Shown: positions 10,860-22,400, counted from the first letter of the stretch. The stretch is 64,000 nt of DNA from Megalobrama amblycephala (GCF_018812025.1 NC_063057.1:19893638-19957637); one strand, 5' to 3'. Numbers and translations: made by a program. The notes: a model not told the origin generated them from the sequence alone.

Positions 10860-12220
10860 GTGACGGAGGCCAGCTAGTAGTCGCTGTGCGAGTAAAACCT
10901 CACTCCTCTGATCTCAAGAGATGCTCTATCAACTGACACTAGAGGTTGCAGCCTTTAGCCTCCTTGTTAGAGCGTCCGACTCCCACACCGGAGACCCAGT
11001 TTACAGTTACATTTTACAGTTTACACCGGAGACCCAGTTTACATTGGTGCCGTGACCCAGGTGGGAGTGAGGTTTAGGGGGGTGAGTGTAACGGAGGCCA
11101 GCTAGTAGTCGCTGTGCAAGTAAAACCTTACTCCTCTGATCTCAAGAGATGCTCTAGCAACTGACACTAGAGGTTGCAGCCTTTAGCCTCCTTGTTAGAG
11201 CATCCGACTCCCACACCGGAGACCCAGTTTCGAGGCCCGTGCAGAGCGGGGAGAGTAGGACCTGGGTGAGGGGTTACGTTGGTGCCGTGACCCAGATGGG
11301 AGTGAGGTTTAGGGGGGTGAATGTAACGGAGGCCAGCTAGTAGTCGCTGTGTGAGTAAAACCTTACTCCTCTGATCTCAAGAGATGCTCTAGCAACTGAC
11401 ACTAGAGGTTGCAGCCTTTAGCCTCCTTGTTAGAGCGTCCGACTCCCACACCGGAGACCCAGTTTCGAGGCCCGTGCAGAGCGGGGAGAGTAGGACCTGG
11501 GTGAGGGGTTACGTTGGTGCCGTGACCCGGATGGGAGTGAGGTTTAGGGGGGTGAGTGTAACGGAGGCCAGCTAGTAGTCGCTGTGCAAGTAAAACCTTA
11601 CTCCTCTGATCTCAAGAGATGCTCTAGCAACTGACACTAGAGGTTGCAGCCTTTAGCCTCCTTGTTAGAGCATCCGACTCCCACACCGGAGACCCAGTTT
11701 CGAGGCCCGTGCAGAGCGGGGAGAGTAGGACCTGGGTGAGGGGTTACACTGGTGCCGTGACCCAGATGGGAGTGAGGTTTAGGGGGGTGAATGTAACGGA
11801 GGCCAGCTAGTAGTCGCTGTGTGAGTAAAACCTTACTCCTCTGATCTCAAGAGATGCTCTAGCAACTGACACTAGAGGTTGCAGCCTTTAGCCTCCTTGT
11901 TAGAGCGTCCGACTCCCACACCGGAGACCCAGTTTCGAGGCCCGTGCAGAGCGGGGAGAGTAGGACCTGGGTGAGGGGTTACGTTGGTGCCGTGACCCGG
12001 ATGGGAGTGAGGTTTAGGGGGGTGAGTGTAACGGAGGCCAGCTAGTAGTCGCTGTGCGAGTAAAACCTTACTCCTCTGATCTCAAGAGATGCTCTAGCAA
12101 CTGACCCTAGAGGTTGCAGCCTTTAGCCTCCTTGTTAGAGCATCCGACTCCCACACCGGAGACCTAGTTTCGAGGCCCGTGCAGAGCGGGGAGAGTAGGA
12201 CCTGGCTGAGGGGTTACATT
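10860..12220 (+). repeat. 235-bp tandem array with tRNA-like segment and 470-bp higher-order period
   Basis: The phrase GGAGGCCAGCTAGTAG begins at 10865, 11093, 11328, 11563, 11798 and 12033: one 228-bp interval then four of exactly 235 bp. Units 2 and 4 share variants (gtgcaag, gcatccg, gtgaatg) and units 3 and 5 share others (gtgtgag, gcgtccg, gtgagtg), so the recent duplication unit was a 470-bp dimer. Unit 1 is degenerate with a local duplication near 11010-11045. Each unit has a tRNA-like portion (10948, 11176, 11411, 11646, 11881, 12116). Confidence 0.9.
11881..11954 (+). other. tRNA-like segment in satellite unit 5 (representative)
   Basis: The order resembles a tRNA: 'tagcctccttgttagagcg' looks like a D arm with an A box; 'tccgactcccacaccgga' can fold as an anticodon arm with TCCG/CGGA pairing; 'agtttcgaggccc' approximates a B box and T arm. 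The acceptor ends do not pair, so this is not called a functional tRNA gene. Similar segments occur in units 2, 3, 4 and 6; unit 1 lacks the B-box half. Confidence 0.55.
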
Positions 12221-13412
12221 GACATGATTTTAGAGACCAGAATATCGTAGAGGGTGGCCTCTTTAGCAACCACCTAGCACCCTCCTAATAACATGTTAAC
12301 AACTATTCAGATCTACAGGCAAGCACCACTCACAATTTCTTCAAAACATGTAAATATTTAGCTATATGTGTTTTCAATATGAGTATGTGTCACATTAAAC
12401 ATGCTCTTGTGTGCGACGGTGTAGGATAGTGAAATTTCACATGAGCTCTTTCCAGCTTGTCAAACAGTATGATTACACAACTGCGCACAAACACAGTCAC
12501 ACACACTCATTAATGACAGGAAATACTGCGGCATTTAACGGAGCACAGCTCGTTTAATGAGATGTAACAGGAGACATTGTGCAGTGGTAAAGGTTAACTA
12601 CTCCTGTCCGGATATCACAGAGAAAAAACACTAAAATTGAAGAAAAAAGAAGAGGACAGACATATCAAAGTATGTTCGGTCTTATAAATGCTAGAGTGTG
12701 ATCTACTTTAAACTTTGCCTCTGAAACAGAAATAGAAAGAGAGATGAAAGGAAATAACAGCATAGACTCTAAATGAAGGGGTCAAGTTACATATTCTCAC
12801 CCAGAACTTTAATGACTAATCCCTCTTCAAAGGAGAATCCTATAGATTAATGAAGAGCAGATATCTTAGACACCCGTAAGACGCTTATGTCATTTTTCAC
12901 AAGATAAAGACTCTTTTTTGAAATGCTAATGGGTATCAATACAGCTCAAAGGTGACTTCATACTTTTCTACTGTGCCCCGGTTACACAAGTATATTTCCA
13001 TTCATTTTGTCTGTGGCATTTCAGAAATTCTTCAATAAAGAGCTCTGAGCCTTGAACTAAAGCAGCCATGTCAGAGATGAATCATAATCTTATAACATTT
13101 GATTCAAATAAAAACAAAGTATTTGAAATTCTGAGCAAAGTGTGAACAAAGGCAAAATGAATTTAACATCTTTTATGAAGGAAAGAATGAATTACTCATC
13201 CATTAAAGCACTGCAAATAGTATAATTAAATTAAAAACACATTAATTTAATTTTGGGGTATTATTTTTAATATATCTGAATCTGTTATCGGGAGGCTAAA
13301 TTAACGTCTATAGCTTCTACAATTGTTGTAGCTGTAACATTTGCGTCAAATATAGTGCCTTATTTGTCACGATGAAACAATTGTGAGTGAATCTGAGTGA
13401 AATGGATTATCA
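12221..13412. other. Unique DNA, no feature recognised
   Basis: No repeat family or coding exon recognised. 12500-12600 is less AT-rich and without repeats, so regulatory function is possible but unproven. Confidence 0.4.
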
Positions 13413-13414
13413 AA

Positions 13415-13650
13415 AAAGAAAAATGAGTTTGAAGCTCAAGAAAGTGCATCTATCCATCATAGACGTACTCCACACGGCTCCAGGGGGGTTAATAACGGCC
13501 TTCTGAAGCGAAGTGATGTGTTTGTGTAAGAAAAATATCCATATTTAACAAGTTATAAAGTAAAATATCTAGCTACCGCCAGACTGCCTTCCGTATTCAA
13601 CTTACGAACCGACACCGGTGTGGAACACACGAAAAAACTAAGCCGATCGA
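13415..13650. repeat. Fragment of a dispersed cyprinid DNA element
   Basis: 'gaagctcaagaaagtgcatc', 'tactccacacggctcc', 'ggccttctgaagcgaag', 'gtaagaaaaatatccat' and 'gccttccgtattcaactta' follow the order of a common cyprinid repeat. Ends are not defined. Confidence 0.55.
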
Positions 13651-14300
13651 TGCTCAAAAATGGCCCAACATTGCCCGATGGCTGACCGTCTGCTTGGTGT
13701 GGGCCTAACGAAAGAAACACACCAAAGTCTACATTATTATTCAATCCTAATCAACATTTGTATTCTATATTCTACATTCACATCTACATTCAAATTTACA
13801 TTTATTTATTTAACACATGATTCTGCCATTTTTTCTGCCATCTTGTGAGCAGCAAGATAAAAAATGAGTCGCATCTCACCATGTCCCCTGAGGTAAGATG
13901 TATGCACATATACATAAAACCGAACTAGCATAAAATCACTAAAACAACAGGAACACGTCTCCGCCGAAGACTTCAGGCACCAAGTCGAGCATAATCATCC
14001 GATATGAGAAAAGCACTTGTTTTATGTGTTTGCACTTAAGCCCTATTCACTCTAGATTAAAATGACTCTGAAACACAATTTATCTCAGTTAGGACTAGCC
14101 ACAGAAATTTGCATTATGACAGGATTACAGTCTCTACAAAATGAATTGAGTCTGAATGAATCAGGGGAGCCAAAGCTAAAAATACAGAAACTATCCAACA
14201 GGACATGCAGATGAGGTTTAGTTGAATACTTTAGAATCAATTAGCATAATTTTAGTAAGGTTTTCATTGGCAGTGTTGAGTCAATTGCAAAACAGATGGC
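13651..14300. other. No feature recognised
   Basis: Unique-looking DNA between the repeat fragment and the LINE. Confidence 0.4.
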
Positions 14301-14779
14301 TTTTTATGCTTTTTAGGCCAAATTTACAAAGGACATAAGGACAACCGTTTTGGGTCGTTTGCCTTCCTGAATCAAACCCATTCAACACTCGATATTTTCT
14401 CCCTGTTTGAGAGGACTGCATACTACTCATTTCATGGACTTTTTGGATTATTGATGTTTTCGTAATCTTCTCCCCTGTCCTTTATCGGCTTATCGCGAGC
14501 CTTCGATCCCTCCGCAATGCCCACAGTCTGTTGCGTATTGACCCGTGGGTAAGTTTCCACTTTCTCTCTGGTCTGTTACCTGCTACTTTCCTTTGGGTTT
14601 TAAAGGTTTGGGGCATTCATTACCAGCTTGCTCTTTCCCTACCCAATAGTTTTCTGGGTGTTTTTTATGGTGTAACACGTTTCATAACATGGTCATTTAG
14701 ATGGGGTAGATGGGGCACCTGAAGAGCTTCATCATTTGAACTTGTCATTGCCTTTACCAGCAGGAATTTATAAAACATA

Positions 14780-15370
14780 TTAAATTGACTCTAATAAATG
14801 CTAGATCTTCGTCCAACAAATCATTTATTTTGAATGTTTTTTTTAACTTGTTGTGCTCAGGATTTTTTATTCGTGATAGAGACCTGACTTACTCTTGGTA
14901 TTTATACTGCCCTAAAGGAATGTACTCCTCCAGACTGCCTGTTTTTTAATTCTCCCAAAACTGTAGGTCATGGAGGTGGACTAGCAACAATTTTCAAGAT
15001 CTGTTTTAAGTGTAAACTCCTGCTGGTTGATAATTTTCTAAGCTTTGAAGTGCAGCTTTCTAAGGTTGATCTTCCTACCTCCTTGCTTTATGTCCTGGTT
15101 TACAGATCACCTAAAGGTCTCTCTAAGGACTTTATCCAAGAATTTTCAGATTTTCTGGCTTCTCTGGTGGAATCTTTTAACCTTGTACAATTTATTTCTG
15201 GACCTACAAATAAGAAGGGTCATACTTTGGATTTAGTGTTTTCATTTGCTTTTTCTGTGACCAAGTTTGAAATATGTGATCCTGCTATTTCTGTTTATTG
15301 TCCAGTTGTTTTTGACTTTGTGTTGTCATGTACCAAATCCAATCAAATCCCATCACTCACCATGCTGTTC
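14780..15370 (+). pseudogene. LINE apurinic-like endonuclease domain, broken
   Basis: Readable pieces in shifting frames include NARSSSNKSFILN, NSPKTVGHGGGLAT, LLYVLVYRSPKG, FNLVQFISGPTNKKGHTLD and FEICD. In intact L2-type LINEs these belong to the endonuclease that nicks the target to prime reverse transcription. The usual GDFN/H and SDH catalytic phrases are lost: the expected SDHxPV reads SVYCPVV, and the segment that would hold GDFN is missing between KDFIQEFSDFLASLV and ESFNLVQ. Stops interrupt at several points. Confidence 0.7.
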
Positions 15371-15379
15371 TAGATGTTT

Positions 15380-15738
15380 TAATTAGATCTTTCAATGATG
15401 TGTATTTACCGACCAAAATCCCAAATGCTATAAAAGTCCTATTCTTTTGTCTCAGTCCAGATTAATTATTTGATCTTTTTAACAGTACCTGCTCTTCTAT
15501 TTTGGACTCAGTTGCCCCCCTTAGGTTACAGAAATCCGAAGTGAGGAATGAAGTTCAGCCCTGGCTAAATGGATCCACTCGCACCCTCAGACTGGAGTGT
15601 AGGTGTATTGAGCACAGATGGAAGATAAAATCCAGATATATTAAATCTTCAGGTAGTGTCTTAAACAGAGTGCTGCTAAGAAATAGAGTGCTGCTAAGAA
15701 ATTCTGCACAAAGGCAGAATTTTTATGCTTTTAATTTG
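15380..15738 (+). pseudogene. LINE ORF2 linker and start of reverse transcriptase, broken
   Basis: The frame from 15502 reads ILDSVAPLRLQKSEVRNE, then VQPWLNGSTRTLRLECRC and KSSGSVLNRVLL, as in the linker between endonuclease and reverse transcriptase of L2-type LINEs. A tandem 'gtgctgctaagaaat' duplication adds residues near 15672. The frame ends at the hAT insertion at 15739, and LINE sequence resumes at 18332. Confidence 0.65.
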
Positions 15739-16139
15739 TAGTGCTGTCAATTTTTTTTCTTTGAAAAAAACTAATCACACTTTTTTTCTGTAATTAATCG
15801 AACCTAACATTAAAGTTTTTAATATATTTTTATATTGTAATAATTTCACATTTAATCTCCAAATTAATGTAGTAACAACATAAAGACAGTATATTTTAAA
15901 TATTTGTTTAATGGCATTTTTCTGTGAATGAAGGCAAGTATCACCAATACCAATACTGCTATGGTTGTCTGTCTTTTCTCAATTTTAGTCATAAATTATA
16001 TCCGTTCAAATCTACAGTATAATTTCGATTTTAACATTTATTAGGCTTTAAAAAATATAACAACTTTTAATGTAAGAGAACTTAAAACAATCTTCACATA
16101 AACCCATTATAATAAATGTCACATTTAACTGTCTATCTC

Positions 16140-16435
16140 TCTCTCTTTGACCATTTCAGTTGTTTCTGACTCTTGGTGAATTCTATGGCCATCTCTTAAC
16201 ATTCGCGAGAGACCAACCATGAATTTTCTTGGCAATGATTTTTCCGGGGTAGCTTGGTAGTCTTTCCCCAACCCTCCCCATTAAATGGCTGTTTTTGGAC
16301 TTTAGAGGAAAGTGGAGCACTCAGAGGTAACCTACGCAGACACAGGGAGAACAAGCAAACTCCACACAGAAAGAACTCCTGGCTCAGCAGGGACTCAAAT
16401 CAGGGACCTTCTTGCTAAAAGAAGGGACCTTCTTG
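16140..16435 (-). mobile_element. DANA-type tRNA-derived SINE fragment
   Basis: On the minus strand this reads from a degenerate tRNA-like B box ('ctgatttgagtccc', near 16385) through 'tgtgtggagtttgcttgtt' and 'ctgtgtctgcgtagg' to 'cggaaaaatcattgcc', the body order of DANA/Mermaid SINEs. The A-box end is missing or rearranged, with 'agggaccttcttgct' duplicated near 16404-16438. Confidence 0.65.
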
Positions 16436-16642
16436 CTCTTTTTAAATAGTGCTTTGAGATTTTCAGGAAGGCCTAACAAGTAGGAAATAGACATTAATTG
16501 AATAAAGTTATCAAACACTTCACAGTATTCACTGCATAAGTTATAAATTAAATATAGATTAATCCTTATTAAAGCTACAAAAGTTATTCAGTCAAGAGCG
16601 GTGAGTGATTTTCACTTTTTCTAAAAATTAATGACAGACATC

Positions 16643-17914
16643 GGTAACACTTTACAATAAGGTTCATTAGTTAAACATTAGTTAATTAACCAAAATGAAC
16701 TAACCATGACCAACTAACACAAAACCATACATTTGTTACTGTGTTTTTTTTAAAGGTGCCCTAGATTCAAAAATTGAATTTACCTCGGCATAGTTGAATA
16801 ACAAGAGTTCAGTACATGGAAAAGACATACAGTGAGTCTCAAACTCCATTGTTTCCTCCTTCTTATATAAATCTCATTTGTTTAAAAGACCTCTGAAGAA
16901 CAGGCTAATCTCAACATAACACCGACTGTTACGTAACAGTCGGGGTGTACGCCCCCAATATTTGCATATGCCAGCCCATGTTCCCAACATTATGAAAGGC
17001 ATTAGACAAGGACAGCCAGTATTAACGTCTGGATGTGCACAGCCGAATCATCAGACCAGGTAAGCAAGCAAGGACAATAGCGAAAAATGGCAGATGGAGC
17101 AATAATAACTGACATGATCCATGATAACATGATATTTTTAGTGATATTTGTAAATTGTCTTTCTAAATGTTTCGTTAGCATGTTGCTAATGTACTGTTAA
17201 ATGTGGTTAAAGTTACCATCGTTTCTTACTGTATTCACGGAGACAAGAGCCGTCGTTATTTTCATTTTTTAAACACTTGCAGTCTGTATAATTCATAAAC
17301 ACAACTTCATTCTTTATAAATCTCTCCAACAGTGTAGCATTAGCCGTTAGCAACGGAGCACAATCAAACTCATGCAGAATCAAATGTAAACATCCAATTA
17401 AATACTCTACTTACGCGATTAGACATGTTGCATGACGACGACTTTGTAAAGATCCATTTTGAGGGTTATATTAGCTGTTTGAACTTTGTTTATAGCTGTT
17501 TAAGGCAAGCGCGAGCTCTGTGGGCGGAGAGCACAAGATTTAAAGGGGCCGCGCTGCATAAATCGGCACGTTTATAATGATGCCCCAAAATAGGCAGTTA
17601 AAAAAATTAAGAAAAAAAAACTATAGGGTATTTTGAGCTGAAACTTCACAGACACATTCAGGGGACACCTTAGACTTATATTACATATTTTGAAAACCTT
17701 TAATCTTCGTTAACGTTAGTTAATGAAAATACAGTAGTTCATTGTTTGTTCATGTAAGTTCACAGTGCATTAACTAACGTTAACAAGATTTTAATAATGT
17801 ATTAGTAAATGTTGAAATTAACATTAACAAAGATTAATAAATGCTGTATAAGTGCAGTTTATTATTAGTTAACTAATGTACTTAACTAATGCTAACTGAT
17901 GAACCTTATTGTAG
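16643..17914. mobile_element. GGTAACACTTTACAATAAGG-type MITE, copy 1, split
   Basis: Left end GGTAACACTTTACAATAAGG at 16643; the inverted right side 'gaaccttattgta' ends at 17913, having lost the final bases. The arms carry the AT-rich 'taacattagttaat' phrases of the family. The middle is interrupted at 16754-17699. Other copies lie at 47197 and 48165. Confidence 0.75.
16754..17699. mobile_element. TTAA-type MITE (AGGTGCCCTAGA ends), copy 1
   Basis: The left end AGGTGCCCTAGATTC is preceded by TTAA (16750-16753); the right end is shortened ('gaaaacct') and followed by TTAA (17700-17703). The body closely matches 27808-29105 ('gttacgtaacagtcgg', 'gtacgcccccaatatttgc', 'aatggcagatggagc'). No open frame of note. 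Confidence 0.8.
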
Positions 17915-18331
17915 GTTTATTAGGCTGCTCTCACTTTAAGTCCTGCCGCAGATGACGCATATCTGACACACATCCTATTTTCTCACAACTCTTTACGTTC
18001 ATTCAAGACTTTAACACATTTAAGACTGTGCTTACAAGGATACTCAACAAAACAAGCATTTTTTGCATAATTGTGTGTTTTCGTTCGTTCTGTGCGCACA
18101 AGTCATGTGTGTGTCACACAGACAGCCAGCGTGCCAGTACCGCACGGAGTTCTCTTTTGTGTCTTTTTGCGCTTGAATGGCTTAATAGCATTTGCATTAA
18201 TAAGAGCATGATCATAATGTAACGCTAGCCAAAGGATGACGGGGGAAGAAAACGGATGCTGCGTTAAATATTTTAATGTGTTACACTGAAACATTACTGC
18301 ATGCGTTTACGCATGAATTTTGACAGCCCTA

Positions 18332-18888
18332 ATAATTTTATTCATAAAACTGAGTGCATTAGGTCTAACATACCATCGCAAAGTTCTTTTCCTCTAGAAA
18401 CACTTTCTCATTAGAGCTCTCTTCTTCTTTTTCAATCTGTCTCCTAAACAAATGTATGATATTGTTTCTAATATGAAGCCCTCATTTTGTCCTTCAGATG
18501 TTTTGCCTACAAATATTTTTAAAAGGCTTTTCCAGCCTTTAATTTTAAAATTTAAACTTAAGTTTTTAACATGCTATAGTCCAGCCATTGTTAAAAAAGC
18601 ATCATCTTGATCAGTGTGATTACTGAAAAACTACAGGCCCATTTTCAAGTTATCTTTCATTTCAAAAGACTTGGAAAAGTATATTCTCAGATTTCATCTT
18701 ACATGAGTAATTTAAATATTTTTGACACATTTCAGTCTGGTTTTTGAGAACTACACAGTACTGAATCTGCTTTGTTGAAGGTTACCAATGATATTTTACT
18801 CTCTCTTGACTCTGGTTCTTGCTGTATTTTAATCCTGCAGGTTGCTGGGTTTCAGAGACCTGTGCTGAAATGGTTTGCCTCTTACCCT
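18332..18888 (+). pseudogene. LINE reverse transcriptase core, broken
   Basis: Pieces resembling NYRPISNLSFISK, LEKYIL, FQSG-like and VTNDIL appear in changing frames (for example 'ctacaggcccattttcaag' near 18630). The expected catalytic phrase around LLDLSAAFDTVDH is absent: after 'gctgtattttaatcctgca' (18821) the sequence jumps to VAGFQRPVLKWFASYL-like coding, so the first catalytic Asp block has been deleted. Interrupted at 18889 by the LTR. Confidence 0.7.
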
Positions 18889-19275
18889 TGTCATGTCTAC
18901 TTTTAGTTTTGTTTCATGTTTAATGTCTTATTGTATGGTTTTCACAGTTATGTTATCTTGCCATATGCTCCCCTTGTCATGTGCCCTTGTCCTCATGTGA
19001 TCATGTCATGTGCCTCCCTAGTCTCATGTGTTATGTTGTCATTGGTTAATTGTCTTGATTATGTTCACAGGTGTGTTTTGTTTAGTCATTAGTCCTTGTT
19101 CATGTTTGAATTGTTCCTTGTCTAGTACTGTCCCTGTAACCATTGTTGGTGTGTTCTATGTTTTATGCCAAGCCAAGTCAGGTCAAGTCTTTGTTTGTTT
19201 TGCATTTTGTTTCTGTTTGGATTTAATAAACTGCACTTGGGTTTCTCAAGTTTGCCTCCAGTGGACTTCATTACA
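18889..19275 (+). mobile_element. Solo LTR inside the LINE
   Basis: 387 bp starting TGTCATGTCTAC and ending TTACA splits the phrase that in intact LINEs encodes WFASYLSQRTFSV. Flanks are ACCCT (left) and ACCTC (right), an imperfect 5-bp duplication. An AATAAA signal lies near 19225 ('tttaataaactgcac'). No internal retroviral-like sequence remains, so it was left by recombination between two LTRs. The sequence resembles the LTR at 41451-42124. Confidence 0.7.
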
Positions 19276-20150
19276 ACCTCAAAGAGAGAACATTCTCTGT
19301 TAATGTAGGGAAATGTTTCTCATCGTGCTCAAATCTCTTATGGTGTTCCACAGGGTTCCAATATGGGACCTCTTCTTTTTGCTTTATATATAATTTCCCC
19401 TAGGTCATATTATTCACTTATATCATTGCTATGCCGATGACACTCGGCTTTATCTTCCTGTTAAAAATAACAGCTGTTCTGTGTCTAATCTGTTTGAATG
19501 TCTTCGCGACATTAAATGCTGGATGGACATTAATTTTTTATTTTATTTTTTTACAGTTAAAATAGCGATAAAACAAAAATAATCGCCTTTGGCTCACCAG
19601 TTCTGGCATTATCAATCAGCTTGGTCCACTCTCTACCAATCTCTGCATGGCTGTGCCCAAAACCTTGGTATTATCCTCAATCCCACTTTGTGTTTTGACA
19701 AGCAGATCAGTGCTGTTGTGAAAAGTAGTAGTTTTTTGAATTAAGTTCCATTGCTAAAAATCAAGAAGATGCTTTCTAAGAAGGACACTGAAATGGTTAT
19801 TCATGTATTTATAACATCAACAAGGTTAGACTAGTGTAATTCCCTCTAAGTGGGTTTAGAGGGAATGGGTCTGAATCTGCTTTAGATCGTTTGCAATTGG
19901 TACATAATGTGGCAGCCTGATATTGACTGGCACTAGAAAATGCGAGCACATTACCCCTGTACTCGCCCCTCTACACTGGTTACCAGTCAAGTTCTGTGTT
20001 GATTTTAAAATTCTGTTTTTTGTTAGTAAAGCTTTACATGGACTTGTTCCCCAGTACAATGTAATTCATAAATAAACTAAAGTAAACCAAGCTTCCACAA
20101 GACTAAATTCTTCAAGGGAGAGTTACAATACTTTTCAAATCTTTAACAAT
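19276..20150 (+). pseudogene. LINE reverse transcriptase C-terminal part, broken
   Basis: The catalytic Y-A-D-D motif is visible: HCYADDTRLYLPV (near 19425-19465), preceded by a phrase like GVPQGSxxGPLLF and followed by CLRDIKCWMD. Further on are QNLGIILNPTLCFDKQIS, VVKSSSFLN and a degraded ITPVLASLHWLPV-like stretch near 19950-19985. Stops and frameshifts occur throughout. The LINE becomes unrecognisable near 20150. Confidence 0.75.
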
Positions 20151-20490
20151 TGGCTAGCTAAGTTCTGTCCCCATGGTTATTGTGTTTTTTATTTATTTAT
20201 TTTATTTAATTTTATTTTTTTCCCCAAGAAGCTTTCAAGAAACTCCAATAGGTATGCATTGGGGATTTCTGTGAACAGAACAATATTCAGTCAAAATGTG
20301 CTCATAAAGTGGTTAAAATTGAATGGATATTATTCTTAAGTGGGCTAGAATGAAGTGTGACGTCGTAAAGCATTTACATGTGCCTTCTTCAAAGAAATTG
20401 CAAAATTACAGCGTAATGTGACTAAAATTGAGACAAAGAGACTAGAACTTTCAAATCTCACTACTGTAATCTCTGTGTTAAAAAGTGTTA
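20151..20490. other. No feature recognised
   Basis: AT-rich DNA with a 'tttatttatttatttta' run near 20185; nothing assignable. Confidence 0.4.
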
Positions 20491-20660
20491 TACAACCCAG
20501 GATTTGTTTTATTTTTTAGATTGTCCAAAGTAGCTACATTTAGCTTTGATGACAGCGTGGCATTCTCTCATCAGATTCACGAGGTGGTCACTTGGAATGG
20601 TTTTCAATTCACAGGTGTGCCTTGTCAAGAGTTAATTTGTGACATTTCTTGCCTTCTTAA

Positions 20661-21447
20661 AGGGTTAGTTCACCCAAAAATGAAAATAATGTCATTTATT
20701 ACTCACCCTCATGTCGTTCTACACCCGTAAGACCTTTGTTTGTCTTCGGAACACAAATTAAGATATTTTTTGATGAAATCCGATGGCTCAGTGAGGCCTG
20801 CATAGCCAGCAATGACATTTCCTCTCTCAAGATCCATAAAGGTACTAAAAACATATTTAAATCAGTTCATGTGAGTTCAGTGGTTCTATCTTAATATTAT
20901 AAGGCGTCGAGAATATTTTTTGTGCGGCAACAAAAACCAAAAACAATTTTTTAACAATATCTACTGATGGCCGATTTCAAAACACTGCTTCAGAGCGTTA
21001 TGAATCTTTTGAATCGAATCATGATTCGGATCGGGTATCAAACCGCCAAACTGCTGAAATCACGTGACTTTGGCGCTCCGATTCACTGATTCGATTCGTA
21101 AAGCTCTGAAGCTTCAAGAAGCAGTGTTATGAAATCAGACATCACTAGATATTGTTAAAAAGTCATTATTTTATTTTTTTGCCGCACAAAAAATATTCTC
21201 ATCGCTTTATAATATAAAGGTGGAATCAATGTACTCACATGAACTGATTTAAATATGTTTTTAGTACCTTTATGGATCTTGAGAGAGGAAGTACCACTGC
21301 TGTCTATGCAGGCCTCACTGAGCCATTGGATTTCATCAAAAATATCTTAATTTGTGTTCTGAAGATGAACGAAGGTCTTACGGGTTTAGAATGACATGAG
21401 GGTGAGTAATAAATGACATTATTTTCATTTTTAGGTGATCTAACCCT
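20661..21447. mobile_element. TTAA-type palindromic MITE (AGGGTTAGTTCACCC)
   Basis: Starts AGGGTTAGTTCACCC, ends GATCTAACCCT, with TTAA on both sides (20657-20660 and 21448-21451). The two halves are long inverted arms sharing 'ccgatggctcagtgaggc' / 'gcctcactgagccattgg' and a central palindrome around 'gattcggatcgg'. Intact relative of the element split at 5171-6488. No coding capacity; mobilised in trans by an unidentified TTAA-targeting transposase. Confidence 0.9.
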
Positions 21448-21599
21448 TTAATGTGCTTTAGATCATCATTTGTCTTGTGCAGAGGAAGGGTGGGTACAGA
21501 GTCAATAGCTCTATTAATGCTACTACAACTACAGTACAAATCCATATTATGGCAAGAAACACACAAGTTAAGTAAAGAGAAAAGATAGTCCATCATAAT

Positions 21600-22400
21600 G
21601 AAGGTCATTCAGTCCAAAAACTCTCAAGAACTTTGAATGTATCCCCAAGTGCAGTCGCCATGATAAAACTGGCTCTCATGAGGACCGTCCCAGGAAAGGA
21701 AGACCAAGAGCTACCTCTGCTGCAGAGGATAAGTTTATTAGAATTACCAGCCTCAGAAACCACCGATTAACATCACCTCAGATTACAGCCCACATAAATG
21801 CTTCTCGGAGTTCAAGTGGCAGTCGCATTTCAACATCCACTGTTCAGAGGATACTGCATGAGTCAGGGCTTCGTGGTCGAATTGTGGCAAAGAAACCATT
21901 ACTTCGGAAAAATCAACAAGCAGAAGAGACTTGCTTGGGTCAAGAAACACAAGGAATGGACATTAGATGAGTGGAAAACTGTCTTTTGGTCTGATGAGTC
22001 CAAATTTGATTTTTTTTAGGGCACAATTAACCAGCATGGCTACCACAGCATTTTGCAGCGAAATGCCATCCTATCTGATTTGCACTTAGTGGGGCCATCA
22101 TTTGTTTTCCAACAGGACAATGACCCCAAACACACCTCTAGGTTATGTAAGAGCTATTTATGGAGAGTGATGGAGTGCTGCATCAGACGACCTCCACAAT
22201 CACCCGATCTAAATCCAATTGAGAAACGGGATGAGTTGTACCGGAGAGTGAAGGTAAAGCAGCCAACAAGTACTCAACACCTCTGGGAACTCCAAGATTG
22301 TTGGAAAACCATTCCGTAAGGGCATACCTCATGAGGCTGACTGAAAGAATGCCAAGAGTGTGCAAAGCTGTCACCAAAGCAAAAGGTTCTGACATGGTTC
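21600..22400 (+). pseudogene. Tc1-like transposase, frameshifted and internally deleted
   Basis: The family enzyme is a DDE transposase that cuts and pastes the element at TA sites. Frames yield RLAWVKKHKEWTLDEWKT then VFWSDESKFDFF (first catalytic Asp, ending 22019), then after a stop QHGYHSILQRNAILSDL, VFQQDNDPKHTSRL (second catalytic Asp) and PQSPDLNPIEKRDELYR (third acidic position). Roughly 300 bp between KFDFF and the QHGYHSIL phrase, usually encoding VKHGGGSVMVWG, are missing. The N-terminal helix-turn-helix part is full of stops. Confidence 0.8.

Larger units (their letters stand above)
15739..18331. mobile_element. hAT-type element (GGGCTGTCAA ends) inside the LINE
   Basis: Left end TAGTGCTGTCAATTTT and right end TGACAGCCCTA (complement TAGGGCTGTCA) are inverted. 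Flanks TTAATTTG and ATAATTTT match at six of eight bases, consistent with an aged hAT target duplication. LINE reading resumes directly after it. It contains a SINE fragment and a two-level nest, which account for much of its length. No transposase frame is recognisable. Confidence 0.7.
14320..20150 (+). mobile_element. Decayed L2/Rex1-type LINE, split by later insertions
   Basis: Successive pieces of one LINE lie in order on the plus strand: an untranslated or ORF1-like 5' part (14320-14780), endonuclease (14780-15370), start of reverse transcriptase (15380-15738), reverse transcriptase core (18332-18888) and its C-terminal part (19276-about 20150). Stops and frameshifts break all of them. 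The gaps are a hAT element (15739-18331) and a solo LTR (18889-19275). The 5' end is uncertain and I see no clear 3' microsatellite tail. Clade placement is from protein phrases remembered for fish L2/Rex1 elements. Confidence 0.75.

Noticed and set aside
11176..12190. Functional tRNA gene cluster
   Set aside because: A- and B-box-like parts are present, but the acceptor stem does not pair and the anticodon arm is irregular, so only tRNA-like is claimed.
10860..12220. CRISPR-like array
   Set aside because: Units are fully similar along their whole 235 bp with no spacers, and the genome is eukaryotic.
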